Shown here piece by piece: positions 11,986-23,308 of a stretch of 64,000 nt of DNA. Source of the DNA: Anisodus tanguticus (taxonomy: Eukaryota > Streptophyta > Magnoliopsida > Solanales > Solanaceae); contig CM067541.1 in assembly GCA_034509755.1 (NCBI GenBank), positions 8,296,001 to 8,360,000 of the forward strand, in the 5' to 3' direction. The first letter of the stretch is position 1. Each line of letters opens with the position of its first letter. A program made the translations under genes and the position numbers. Below the pieces are notes generated by a model that was not told the DNA's origin, made no database searches, and saw only the letters and a list, made by a program, of their open reading frames with translations.

Positions 11986-14900
11986 ATGCCACTAAAACAA
12001 GCGTTAGCGGTGTTTTTAGTAGCACTACTAGTTGTGAACGTAGTAGCAGAGAGTCCTTATAGATTCTTCGAATGGAATGTTACTTATGGCACCATTTGGC
12101 CTCTAGGTCTTCCCCAACAGGTTGGTTTCCTTGATTTCATGTTATTTCCAGTAATATATGAAAAGATTGCCCTTTAAATAATTTTGAGATTTGGCATTCT
12201 TGGTTTTTTGTTATTTCTGTGATGATCTTATAGTACTTCTTTTTGTTGTGTGCGTGTATATAGGGAATTCTGATCAATGGGCAATTCCCTGGTCCTGATA
12301 TTATCTCTGTCACCAACGACAATGTTATTATCAATGTCTTCAACAACTTGGATGAGCCTTTTCTTCTTTCCTGGTAATTTGCCTCTTGCAACTTCCTCTC
12401 ATTATCTTTTTTTGTAACTGTGATGCCTAGGTCAACTTGCGTATCTTGATTAATTTCATAAAGTACATGCTACCTTTTATTAGCATAAGTACGAGTAACT
12501 TATGTCAATGTGTTGGAAACATATGAGATGAAAATTTGAAATCACCTACCTTTCTTTTCCTCCTTTTTTGTTCCTCATTCAGCAGTGACATTAGTGACCC
12601 TCAGATCACTAATGTCATGACGCCTCGCGAGAGCATAAACAATGGCTGTTGCAAAGCCTGAGTTCATGTCTCGGTTGGGCTTCATGACACATAGATGTCA
12701 TGACCAGCATAAGTTTGTTGGGATTGATACGAATAACTTAAATTTATACGCTACACACAAGTTGAGTGATTTCTTAAGTTTAAGCTCACTTATCTAATTC
12801 TTTTTTGACCATTTTGAGTCATCTATCAACTTATTTTCACATTATTCGCAGTCATAGATAACGATATAATCAAGAGTATTGTTTTGACTCCATGCAGAAG
12901 GGATTCAAGATTTGAGTTTCATTGATTGAATCCTTAAGTTTTGTTGCATTAAATACATTTTACTTTAAACTGTAGGTTCAAGTTTAATCTAGTAACTTTA
13001 GATATATATTTATGTTCTATATCGTGAAAAAAAATCAATTGAACTCGTAGAATATTAACTACATCCACCTCGGATCACATGATAGGAGAAATCATTTCTA
13101 ATTTGTGTGAGTCACATGGTTCCTCTAGTTTCTGTTGTACGAATGTTTAAACTTAAATGTTTGAAAAACTAGACAAGAGTAGGTAATCATGTGAAGAGCA
13201 TGTGAACAACATAAGTAGAAGAGCCGAAAGCAAAATGTGTCGACATTTTCAATACACCCTTTTTAGTCCCAAATTTTTAGTTTTAAATTAAAATAATAGC
13301 AATAACAATGTCCCTGGTAAAGAATGAATTTTGAATCTAACTCAACCCCAAAAATTAACTTATAAGGTAAGAATTGTCCAAGTCCATTTAAGGAGTCCAT
13401 GTTTCCATTCTATTTCCGATGTGTGACTCTTAACACTCCTCCGCACGCCCAGACCCCGTTAACTGGAGCGTGGATGACATAATTTGGAGACCCAACATCG
13501 GTGAATATAGAATTGGAATGAACATGACTCTGATACCATGTAAAGAATGGATCTTAGGCCTAACTCAATCCCAAAAACTAAGTTGTTGGGTGATGATTGT
13601 CCAAGTCCATTTCATTCCATTTTCGGATGTGAGACTCTTAACACGAGACCTCGACTTCTTTTCCATCAATGGAAATTAATATTAATAAATAAAAACAAAG
13701 TTGAAGGGTAAATATAAACCTTATTTCTGAAGAGTTTGGACTTATGGATTTCACTCTAGAATTTTGTCAATGACAAGAGCAAATACGAAATATTTTGCTA
13801 AGAATAGAAGCATAAATGAACCAAAAGTTGATGCTGATTAAAATCAATTTCAAATAATACAAAGACAAATTTAGGCATTTTTTCTTCATTTAATCTCTTG
13901 TTTTTTCTTTTTCTTTTCCACGTACTTTTGAAAATATGTTTGATACTTATAGCATGTTTGCTAAGCTTATGAGAAGTAAAAAAAATATTTTTTTTAAATA
14001 ACTTTTGATTTTAGAGAGTTATGTTTGACCAAACTTTTAGGGGGGGAAATGCTTTAAGAAGTCGAAACAAGCAGATTCTCCCGAGAAATGCTAAGAAACT
14101 TTAGCCAAACACAAATCGGGAGCCGACTCATTCCTTCCTTGCGGAGGATGAACCAAGGCCTGACTTCAGTTCCTCGAGCAAGAGGAGAAGAGGGAGAGGA
14201 AGATCAACAAAGATTTCATACCCTTATGTTAAAATTTTTTCTTTATCTTTCACATATGCCTTTATTAAAATTTCAACCTATTTTTCATGACTACATCTAT
14301 GATTGTGAAATTCAGGAATGGGCAGTTTGTTGTTATAGTATTTAAAAAGAGTACTTTTCAAATTGATTAATCAAACACAAACTGCTACTTAATATATGCA
14401 TACAGGAACGGAATACAGAACAGGAGAAACTCATTCGAAGATGGAGTATGGGGAACAACATGCCCAATCCCACCAGGCAAGAATTTCACATACATTTTGC
14501 AAGTGAAGGATCAAATAGGGAGCTTCTACTACTTCCCTTCAACTGCATTCCACAAAGCTGCTGGTGGTTTTGGAGGATTCAGGATCCTCAGCAGGCCCGG
14601 GATTCCTGTTCCTTTCGATGAACCTGCTGGCGATTTCACCGTCCTTATTGGAGATTGGTACAAGAGCAATCACACGGTACTATTAATGAACCTTTTTTCG
14701 TCATATATAAACTGTTGAATCCCCTCGACCATCACTAAACAATTTTTTATAACGAAAAGGTAAAAATAGGTCTCATTTAATGTCTTGTATTATGTCCTAT
14801 CAGCTTAACATTTGAGACTTCAGATTACACAGTTGTTAGTTTGAGATTGGCTAACAAGAAATGCTAGATGCTTATTGTAGAAAACACTATGAGATTTTAT

Positions 14901-16628
14901 ATTTGTCGATGATTCGTTCTGTTACTTACGGGATTTAAACTTCCATTTATGCAGTACTTGAAATCAATTCTTGACAGAAACCACAAGTTGCCTTTTGTTG
15001 ATGCCATTCATATCAATGGTCATGGACCTCAAGGCCCTAATCGCGCTTCCTTCATAGTTGATCAAGGTAAAAACAATGGCATTTTTTTTAAGTATAACAA
15101 AGTCTGAAAAGTAACATTGTAATCTTGACAAAGAGTTCTTTCTGTATGAATACAGGGAAAACTTATAGACTGAGGATATCCAATGTTGGATTGGAACATT
15201 CACTCAACTTCCGAATCGAAGGACACAAAATGAAATTGGTGGAAGTAGAAGGGACACACACAATGCAAGAGACATATTCCTCACTTGATGTTCATGTTGG
15301 ACAAACCTATTCTGTCCTCATCACAGCTGACCAAACTCCTAAGGATTACTACATTGTTGTTTCAAACCGTTTCTCGTCTATTCTCCTTTCTACTACCGGT
15401 GTACTTCGCTACAGCAACTCTAACCAGGAATTCACTGGCCCGCCCCCTGGTGGTCCAACCAGCGAAATTGGTTGGTCCCTTAACCAGGCCCGTTCTATTA
15501 GGTGAGAAACTTACACCTGATATTTGAACGCTTTTTTGTCAAGAAAATCATTTTTTGAGTATGCTTCTAACTTCGTGCTCATTTTAGGACTAACTTGTCC
15601 GCGAGTGGACCAAGGCCAAACCCACAAGGATCATACCATTACGGTATGATCAACACGACTAGAACTATCAGGCTTGCCAACTCTGCCGGACAAGTTAATG
15701 GGAAACAAAGATATGCTGTCAACAGTGTGTCCTTTGTGCCAACTGATACTCCCCTCAAGCTTGCTGACTACTTCAAGATTGGAGGATTCACCCCCGGAAA
15801 CATACCTGATGCCCCACCCGGTGGAGGAATTCACCTCGACACGTCTGTTTTGCAAACTGATTACAGGACATTCATCGAGATTGTCTTCGAGAACAAGGAG
15901 CAAATTGTGCAGAGTTGGCATCTTAATGGCTATGCCTTCTGGGTAGTAGGGTAAGTCTATGAAGAAAAAAAGGTCTTTTTTTTCATTTTGGACCGCTCTA
16001 ACACATAATAGCCGGTAAATGTGTATGTTTTGTATCTTAACTATACATATAATATACACACACAATATACATATAATATACATAACCAATGTATACAATT
16101 TGTATATTTTGGTTAGCGCTCGTAATTAATTTTGGCTGATGGGTCAAATGAAGAAAAAAAAATACACGAGTCTTTTCTAATGTTATCCAGTTGTATGTAT
16201 TCATTCTTAATTCACTTCCATTGATATTATAATGCAGCATGGACGGAGGAAAGTGGACTCCAGCTAGTAGGGACCAATACAATCTCCGCGATGCAGTTTC
16301 GCGAATCACAACTCAGGTAAGATTGAAAGAAAGTAGGAACAAAATTTGATGTTACTCTGCCCCGACTGTACTAATGAGAACGAAAATTAACTCAAGAAAA
16401 TGTTGGAAATTACAGGTGTATCCCAGGTCATGGACTGCAATATACATTGCATTGGACAATGTGGGAATGTGGAACCTTAGGACCGAGTTTTGGGCGCGAC
16501 AGTATCTTGGACAACAGTTATACATGAGGGTATACACGACATCAACCTCTTGGCGCGATGAATATCCCATTCCAATTAACGCTCTTTTATGTGGCAAAGT
16601 GGCTGGTCGCCATAAAAGACCGTTCTAA
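11986..16628 (+). CDS. SKS: SKU5-similar (NTP303/Bp10-like) multicopper-oxidase-like secreted protein
   Basis: Eight exons with GT-AG introns: 11986-12120, 12264-12373, 14406-14676, 14955-15066, 15156-15501, 15588-15950, 16238-16316 and 16416-16628. They total 1629 nt and encode 542 residues, the usual length for the SKS group. Residues 1-21 form a signal peptide (hydrophobic LAVFLVALLVVNVVA). NVT at 31-33 is a glycosylation site. Three cupredoxin domains follow. Most copper ligands of ascorbate oxidase are lost: HWH is S81-W82-N83, HGH is F125-P126-S127, and the C-terminal HCH lies in WNLR (491-494). One His survives at 436. The protein is therefore probably not an oxidase. Known relatives (NTP303, Bp10, SKS11-14) are pollen or pollen-tube wall proteins; SKU5 acts in directional growth. 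No GPI signal is visible at the C terminus. Intron 2 is 2 kb and carries a TRIM; element B sits in the promoter. The reading frame is intact. Confidence 0.95.
13315..13643 (-). mobile_element. TRIM (terminal-repeat retrotransposon in miniature) in SKS intron 2
   Basis: Two short direct repeats (13315-13435, 121 bp; 13539-13643, 105 bp) share TAAAGAATG and end GACTCTTAACA. Between them lie only about 103 bp. On the minus strand the right repeat is followed at once by TGGTATCAGAGT (reverse complement of 13527-13538), an initiator-Met primer site. A purine tract (GCGGAGGAG, reverse complement of 13436-13444) precedes the left repeat. This is the TRIM layout: LTR, PBS, PPT, LTR, no coding. No clear 5-bp duplication remains, so it is probably old. 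The right LTR has lost about 16 bp. Confidence 0.85.
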
Positions 16629-18196
16629 GCTAAGCTGCAACACTCATAAAAATCATAGGCCAAAGTGAAAATTAAGAGAAGAATTTGACTTACATACACA
16701 GCCTCAGAGAGCAAAGTTAATAGGATTGAAGTAAAAGCTTATTACTTGTCCTATTTAGTTTACTACAATCTAGTATGAATGACCTTAACTCAAGGTCCCA
16801 TTCTTTCTTCGCTTCCACCAAACGTTGTATTCGGTTCTATCTTCATTGTTTTAATTGTCTTAAATAACAATAATTGAATTGCTGTTTTCATATCAATGAT
16901 CATATCTATGAGCAGAAATCCTTGCTTTTTATGTTCTTTTTTCGTCGCATGCTTTTTTACGTTTACCTCCTTTATTTTTATGACTAAAAGTTATGCTAAC
17001 ATATTGTTCACAGAGTCACTGGAGTCAGAAAATTGGGGGTACGAAATAAAAACGTACTGGTAAGAGATATAGATAGGGGCATCACAAATTAGTTTTTACT
17101 TCTTAGAAGTCCTAGATTGGATACTAATAAAATACAGTGATAAAAATAAGAAAATATGAGATCATGTCCACATCCAACTACATAAAAACCTTGGAGGTTT
17201 TCTGTTAGGGTTCTATCGCGTTCTACTACAAGATTTTTTTTTACTATTTACCGTCATCAAAGCTTGGAGGAAAGGGCAAATCCAAAACTAGTAAATAAAA
17301 TGGTGTTTATATTGTGGTTTTTGAGTTCCTTGGCTTGTGATCTGAGAGTAACCACGCGAAGAAATGACGGAGCATAGTCCATGGTTTCTTTATTGCCGAG
17401 CCTGATTTTTTATGGCATGGGCGTCTTTGATTGAATGGAGACATATATATAGAAATTGTGCAGCAGTAAGAGTGCTTGTAAATTATTAGATAACTTGCTT
17501 AACTCATCCCAAGCAATGCTTAAAATGCAAAGCAAATTTCCTTTTGTTCCCTTGAACTCACGTCCTAAGGTTACTTTTAAGCTTGGGCTTGTCAAACAGT
17601 TCACCTTATGACATTCTCAAACTTCTTTATGACATTCTCAAACTTTTCTAGTATCACATGAGGTAAGCTTTTTGGACAACAGTTTTGGCGTTTTTCCCAA
17701 CCAACCTGTATCTTATTAATAAAAAAGGCCTTTCTCTTTTCTACAATAAGCGCTTCAGCCACTTGCTTGACTATCAGCAAGGAAATGAGCGAAAGGCCCT
17801 TCTCTGGCTTTCCCTTGTTGTGATAAGGGGGTGAGGTAAGGAGTAGTATAAGAGTGGTTCGATCATCGATAATATGAGAAATTATACTTCAAAAGCTGCA
17901 TCAAACGTTAGAAAATAAATCAAAAGTAGTATAAACTATAAAAAGTGTACCTCTAAGCTAACATTTGAACATATATTTGATTGAAGCTTAAAAAAAGTAT
18001 TTTGAAGATGAGATAGAAAAATGATTTTAAGAAGTTGAAACTGTGATGGGACATGACATTCCCGAACTTTTCTATGACATAAGGTAAGCTTTTTGGAATC
18101 AAGGAGTTTTCCTCAACCAACTTATTCTTATTAATAAAAAAATATTTTTCTTTTTTAACTGCAATATTAAAAGTTGCATTAGACTCCAAAAAGATA
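16629..18196. other. Downstream of SKS, non-coding
   Basis: The SKS 3' UTR and terminator are expected in the first few hundred bases. AATAA-like strings occur near 16860, but no single poly(A) signal stands out. A partial copy of the hAT-like repeat of 18430 lies at about 17950-18050. No gene is seen. Confidence 0.5.
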
Positions 18197-18342
18197 TACT
18201 CCCTTCTTCCTAAAAAGATTGGCCTGGTTTTAATGTAAATAATCTCATAAAGTTAAATTATTTCTAAATATAAAAATGAGACAATCTTTTTGGGACAAAT
18301 TAATAAGAAAAGTAGATTAATCTTTTTGGGACGGAGAGAGTA
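18197..18342. mobile_element. Stowaway-like MITE
   Basis: A 142-bp body (18199-18340) is bounded by TA duplications. The ends are inverted repeats: CTCCCTTCTTCCTAAAAAGATT on the left and, read inward, CTCTCTCCGTCCCAAAAAGA on the right. The CTCCGTCC-type ends are typical of Tc1/mariner-derived MITEs in plants. Confidence 0.8.
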
Positions 18343-18429
18343 CAAAATATAAGAAATTATACTTCAAAAGTTGCATCAATCTCTAGGAATTAATAAAAAA
18401 TAACATAAATTATAAAAAAATTACGAGTA

Positions 18430-18716
18430 AGCTAGCGTTTAGACATAAATTTGGTTAAAGTTTGAAAAAAAGAGTTTTTTGAAGATAGAGAGGGAAAATG
18501 GTTTTTGAAAGTTAAAACTGTATTTGGATATGCATTTTGCTTGAAAAGAAATTGAAATCTTTTTAGTAGGAAACTTCAAGAACTTGAAAAACTAATTTAA
18601 ACAACTTTTTAAAACTTGAAATTCATCTTTAAAAACTGATCACTTTTTACAACCAAACAATATTTGCAAAATTTATTTTTAAAAAAATAAAAAAAACTTA
18701 TGGCCGAACGTGAGCT
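18430..18716. mobile_element. hAT-like MITE
   Basis: Terminal inverted repeats of about 18 bp: AGCTAGCGTTTAGACATAA at the left and, read inward from the right, AGCTCACGTTCGGCCATAA. The inside is A/T-rich and non-coding. The CGTTTGGCCATAA-type ends are common in MITEs of Solanaceae. I could not identify the target duplication. Confidence 0.6.
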
Positions 18717-19326
18717 AATGTGAGTTCGCTCTAATTCCCTTTTTCTTCATAATTTTCATCAAATCTAACAAACAGAATTTCTTAAAATATTTAATAAAGA
18801 TTAAAGTGTTAACTTGTACCAAACTTAATGGATCAAAATTATTCAATTATTTGTTTCAGTTATCAACTCTTTAGATTACGTAAGCATTAACTATCTACCT
18901 CGATCTTCGTTCCAAACCCAAAACAAATATTTGTCCTAAACGATTGCGTTAAGCTCTGCTAAAACAATCAACTTATAGAAAGTCTGTCTTGTTAGAAATT
19001 TGAGGATTTAATGGCGGGCTCTGGAAATTCTGAATTTGATCGTTTTTTCTTTCTTCTGGGTTCTCAATTTTTTTCCAATTCGCTTAATCCGGTTATTAAT
19101 TTTGATTTATTTGGTATTTGCAGTTTGTATACTTACACTGAAAGGTACAACTACATACTGGTAACAGTAGGTTAGGTGGATTTTTATTTCTTCAGTGTTT
19201 TTGTTTTTAGTGATTAACTTAGGGATTTAGCTATATGAATTGTTTTTATTCATTTATGATTCACTATCAATCAACTATAATTCAATCCTAAACTAATTGC
19301 GCTGGAATCCTTTATATGCGGAAAAT

Positions 19327-19606
19327 TACTATCCCCTCCGTCCAAGAGTAGTTGTCAAGGTTATTAAAAATATTTATTCTAAAATACTTGTTAATTTACC
19401 GAACGAAGATGAAATTAATTATTTTTATCTCGGTTTACCCTTAATATTAAGTGGTCTTGAAAATAACTAATACAATACTCATATTAATTAGAGTGCAATT
19501 TGAGAGAGAGTAAAGGGTAAAATAATAAATACACATTTTTTATTTATGATTTATTAAAAGGCGTGCAAAAGAGAAATGTGACAACTAATATGTGACAGAT
19601 GAAGTA
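19327..19606. mobile_element. Stowaway-like MITE in an ECH2 pseudogene intron
   Basis: The left end CCCTCCGTCCAAGAGTAG with TTGTCA matches, inverted, the right end CTTCATCTGTCACATATTAG with TTGTCAC. TA dinucleotides lie just outside both ends (near 19327 and 19605). About 275 bp, AT-rich, non-coding. Confidence 0.75.
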
Positions 19607-20389
19607 ATTCCTAACAAGTATTAAATTTTGAATAGATAATTGTAAGAGTGTAATGAGTTTATTAAGAACTTAAAAATTGAACCTATCAAGTTTAAATTTT
19701 GAATCCGCTTTTGCAGTTTGTTCTTTTTGTGTTAAATTAATTATGTCGTGCAAATGGTTTGGCTTGAATTTAGGTTGTGTTCTTCAATTTTGGATTTTTT
19801 ACTATGATTGTTCTTGTTAATTTATGGTGTAGGGATGCTGCAATTTATGCTCTTGGTCTATTGATGATAAAGAACTTAAATATGTTTATCATCAAGATGG
19901 TCAGGAATACATCCAGGTATTTTTTTATGGCAGGAAGTGATGACCTTTTGTTTAGTTGAACATGATTTACGTTGATCCATAGTCCAATCTGCAGCTTTAT
20001 CTTCTTCCTATTAGATTTTGTATCCGATTTTCCTTAAAGATGTGATACTGTTGCTTCTGTTTCTCCATGCATTTGATGAAGTGATAAAGAAAGAAAAGTT
20101 GTTTATTTTTTATGATTGTAAAGAGAAATGTAATCGTTCCACACTGCCAAGATATTAGCTTAAGAACATTGTTTCTGCTTTTGTTTTGCTAGATTTGATC
20201 CACGTCTTCTACTGCACGGCCAGCAATACATTGAAATCTATAAGCTACTTCCTTCTCATGGTTGCGTAAGTGTCTGGCTAAATGCCTTAAATTATCTAGC
20301 AACAACATAATTTATCTCTTAAATTTACACGCAGAAGGTGTTCCTCAATGAATGTAGATCAACAATAATTTCGGAGACTTCTTTTTTGC

Positions 20390-20531
20390 CCCTCACATAA
20401 GGGGAGCCTTGGAGTAACTAGTAAAGTTGTTGCGTACAATAGACCACCCTTGTGGTCTGACCCTTCCCTGGACCCCGTGCAGAGCGGAAATTTAGTGCAC
20501 CAGACTGCCCTTTAGATTTTTCCCTCACACA
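20390..20531 (+). mobile_element. Internally deleted Au-type SINE
   Basis: The left part GGGGAGCCTTGGAGTAACTA with AGTAAAGTTG is the head of the plant Au SINE, including its A box. The right part (CGTACAATAGACC ... CTTCCCTGGACCCC ... CACCAGACTGCCC) is its tail. The middle of the tRNA-like head, including the B box GGTTCGAGCC, is missing. Imperfect flanking copies CCCTCACATA (from 20390) and CCCTCACACA (from 20522) look like the target duplication. Confidence 0.8.
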
Positions 20532-21079
20532 ACTAGTTATAACGTGTAGTTGGACATATAAATTTTTCTTTCATCGATGTTCTAAATATAATACCAACAT
20601 TCTATCTACAAACCTCAGCTTTCATTCACAAAATTCCTATGTTTTTTTTTTTTAGCTTATACATATCTTATATCCTCAGCTTTCATGCCCAACTTTGGAT
20701 AGTGGCATTTGCTTCACTTCTTGTATATGTATGTGTGCCAAAGCTAATATGTTTTTCACTTTATGTTTACATGTTTGGATCTAGTTATTTTAAGAAATCT
20801 ATGACACAATGAAATATAGTTGAGGGCAAAGGAGCCTTCCCTTGGCAGCACTTTTTAAAGTTTAAACATGACTTGGCTTAAATTATTTTTAGTTTTTTGC
20901 TGAAAGAATGTGGCCTCTTAGTGTTTGTCATTAACCTTAATTTTTCTTTCTCATCTTTTCCCGCTAACCTTTATTAATGCAGAGTAAGTTATTTCCTTGA
21001 TCTTATTGTTGCAGATACTAAATAAAGCGAGTATTTCTGAATTGCATGATAAAGGTATGATTTTGAATAGTAAACAAAG

Positions 21080-21414
21080 ATAAATGTTGATAATATAATC
21101 AATATTAAAAGTGTGTTCTATCTAACAGCTTAAACTTTTAGATCAGATGGTCACACATTTCAATATGGTATCAGAGCAGGCCAAAGGTCCTGGGATCGAA
21201 TCTCCCCGCCACCCATTATCAAAAAGAATTTCCACGTGCTTGGAACATGAAAAAAAATCAGGTCAGCACGTGAGGGGGCGTGTTAAGAATATAATCAAAT
21301 ATTAAAAGTGTGTTCTATCTAACAGCTTAAGCTTTTAGATCATATGTTAATCTAACAGCTTAAGCTTTTAGATAAAACACACTTTTAATATTTAATTATA
21401 TTCTCAACAATAAT
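21080..21414 (+). mobile_element. TRIM-like element with an extra inverted repeat copy
   Basis: The left repeat starts at 21085 (TGTTGATAATATAATC) and the right at 21281 (TGTTAAGAATATAATC); they share AAAAGTGTGTTCTATCTAAC. A perfect primer site, TGGTATCAGAGC, follows the left repeat at 21166-21177. A purine tract (GTGAGGGGGCG) comes right before the second repeat. A third, inverted copy (about 21347-21409) follows the right repeat and could fold with it into a hairpin with arms of about 60 bp. Flanks ATAAA (21080-21084) and ATAAT (21410-21414) differ at one base and may be the duplication. It lies in an ECH2 pseudogene intron. Confidence 0.75.
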
Positions 21415-22331
21415 TTAAGGAACTTAAATAAGCCGTATAGTATCAAATTGGAAAATTGAAGAAAAATTTAGACAGCTAGATGTGAAGGCATCTGAATTTG
21501 AGGCAAATGGTTTATAGCAAGTCTCCCATTGTTGTGCAGAAACATTTGTCAATTAGGTAGTCGGTGGGAATGGGTCGAGTGTATACAACTTTAAAACTTC
21601 ACTTTTTTCTAGCTAAGGCATTTTGGAAACAAATCAACAGAAATCAAAATGATTTCTTTCATTCCTTACTTGAGATTCAGCATTGAGAAGAGAAGATATG
21701 TAAGTGACAATTTTTTTATTTGTAACAGGTAAAGCAACCGTTCTTGAAATAGAAATCGTGAGTTACGAGAAAGAATCTGGTAATGCACTATGCATGAACC
21801 GGTAAGTTTTAGCTTAATGATTTACCTACAGCTGTTATGGTAAAACTAACAGTAAAAACCACATATTAATTGCAGGTTGGCTATTTACTTGAGGGGTGCT
21901 GGTGGGTTCTCAAAGTCATCTCAGCCTTACTCTTACTCGAGCAATCGTAGTAATCAGTCGGCCTTTCCTAAAATTCCCAAAAGTCAACCCTTTGCCGTAT
22001 TTGAAGAATGTACGCATGAGTTGACTTTGTTTTTTATGGTTAGTTATTACACAAATGTAAGCGTCGGTATCTGTACCTTGAACAATATGCTTGTATTTAC
22101 TTGAGTTGTGTAGGACCATACCTGTCAAAGGCATGTTAATTCTCATAATTACATCGTCTTTGAGGGCTTGAAACTTTTGTCATACTTGTTTTGTGAACTT
22201 CTCTAATGCGGTGATGCAGGCTTTGCTGTATAGGCTATCTGGTGATTACAATCCATTGTATTCAGATCCAATGTTTGCACAAATTTCAGGGTAATCTACT
22301 ATGAGCAACTCTATATATATATATATATAAC

Positions 22332-23250
22332 TCTTAATGTTGGATTTAGTGTTGTGACATTTAACCAACATATCTCCTAAAGTATTGATATGAATATGTA
22401 AGTATGTTGGGACAAATATTGCACAACATTCGGACCAACATTTTCTGAACATATTTTGCCTTACTTCACGGGATGCAGTAATATTAATATTACTATGAGG
22501 TAAAAACGACTTGGCAAGGTAAAAAAGAGCTGGTAAAAAACGAGTGAGTACTAAGTCAAAAAGTTGTTGCTTGTCGTGAGGATCAAGCCAAAGTTGTTGA
22601 GATTATTACTCCTTGATCTTCTCCAACCAATCCCACCAGCAGTCCACATTTCCATCAACCTCCACAACTGATCGATGAGTTTTTCAAGGAAGACTCTCTA
22701 CTATAAATAGAGGCTACTACAAAGAATCGACATCCAGAACCAGAAAGAAAAAATACCAAGAGAGCTCTCGGGATTTCATCTCAGAAATCTGGATCACCAG
22801 TGTTGCCTGAGCGTGTTGACAACATTCTATCCAACATTACAATTGATGTTTTAGATTCTAGATTAGTTTTGTATGAAGCGATTGTAATGAGAAGTTGTTT
22901 ATGTCTAATTAGTTTGATTTTTCAGGCAGAAGTCATTTGCGACTTCAACTTTTAATTCCTTTCAGTTTTATATTGTAAATCTGTAAAGAAATGAATTTGT
23001 ATTTTTGTATATAATATATATACAATACATCTGGTCATTGACCATCATAAGTTATATAATATATATAACTTATGAAAATTTTAAACAATTGTGTTCTTTA
23101 AATTCCGCTGCATTTACTCTTTAAAGTTATTGTTTTACTAAGTGTTATTACTGGTGTCGGACGACATAATTGACGACATTCTGAAACAAAATTGGCATTC
23201 GATTTATTCCATCTCTTGTTTTTATTTCCCATAGCATTTGACACCCTTCA
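22332..23250 (+). repeat. 5' LTR of element E
   Basis: It ends ACCCTTCA before the primer site. The first bases read TCTTAATGTTGG against TGTTAATATTGG in the 3' LTR, so the terminal TG has mutated. A promoter-like CTATAAATAG lies at about 22701-22710. The two LTRs are closely similar by eye. Confidence 0.9.
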
Positions 23251-23308
23251 AGTGGTATCAAAGCCGACACTTAACACAATAAGTGTTTGATCATGTTGTC
23301 ATAAGTTA

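Larger units (their letters stand above)
19011..22290 (+). pseudogene. ECH2: Broken copy of peroxisomal enoyl-CoA hydratase 2 (hydratase-2/MaoC type)
   Basis: Spliced pieces match plant ECH2, which hydrates 2E-enoyl-CoA to 3R-hydroxyacyl-CoA in peroxisomal breakdown of unsaturated fatty acids. Likely exon remnants: about 19011-19041 (a plausible start), 19124-19144 (YTER), 19833-19916 (DAAIYALG, then KELKYVYHQDGQEYIQ in another frame), 20193-20265 (FDPRLLLHGQQYIEIY), 21015-21054, 21729-21801, 21876 to about 22020 (LRGAGGFSKSSQPYSY) and 22220-22290 (YRLSGDYNPLY). Damage: a frameshift with a small deletion after YALG, no recognisable exon for the expected LPTF...LF segment, and Tyr at 22259-22261 in place of the catalytic His of the GDxNPLH motif. 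The C-terminal third is missing because element E begins at 22332, in the next intron. Splice sites are still good, so decay may be fairly recent. Confidence 0.88.

Noticed and set aside
14088..14345. Open frame in SKS intron 2
   Set aside because: It lies wholly within an intron with good splice sites and has no recognisable content.
11986..16628. Label as active L-ascorbate oxidase
   Set aside because: The copper ligands at 81-83, 125-127 and 491-494 are replaced, so the fold is kept but activity is unlikely.
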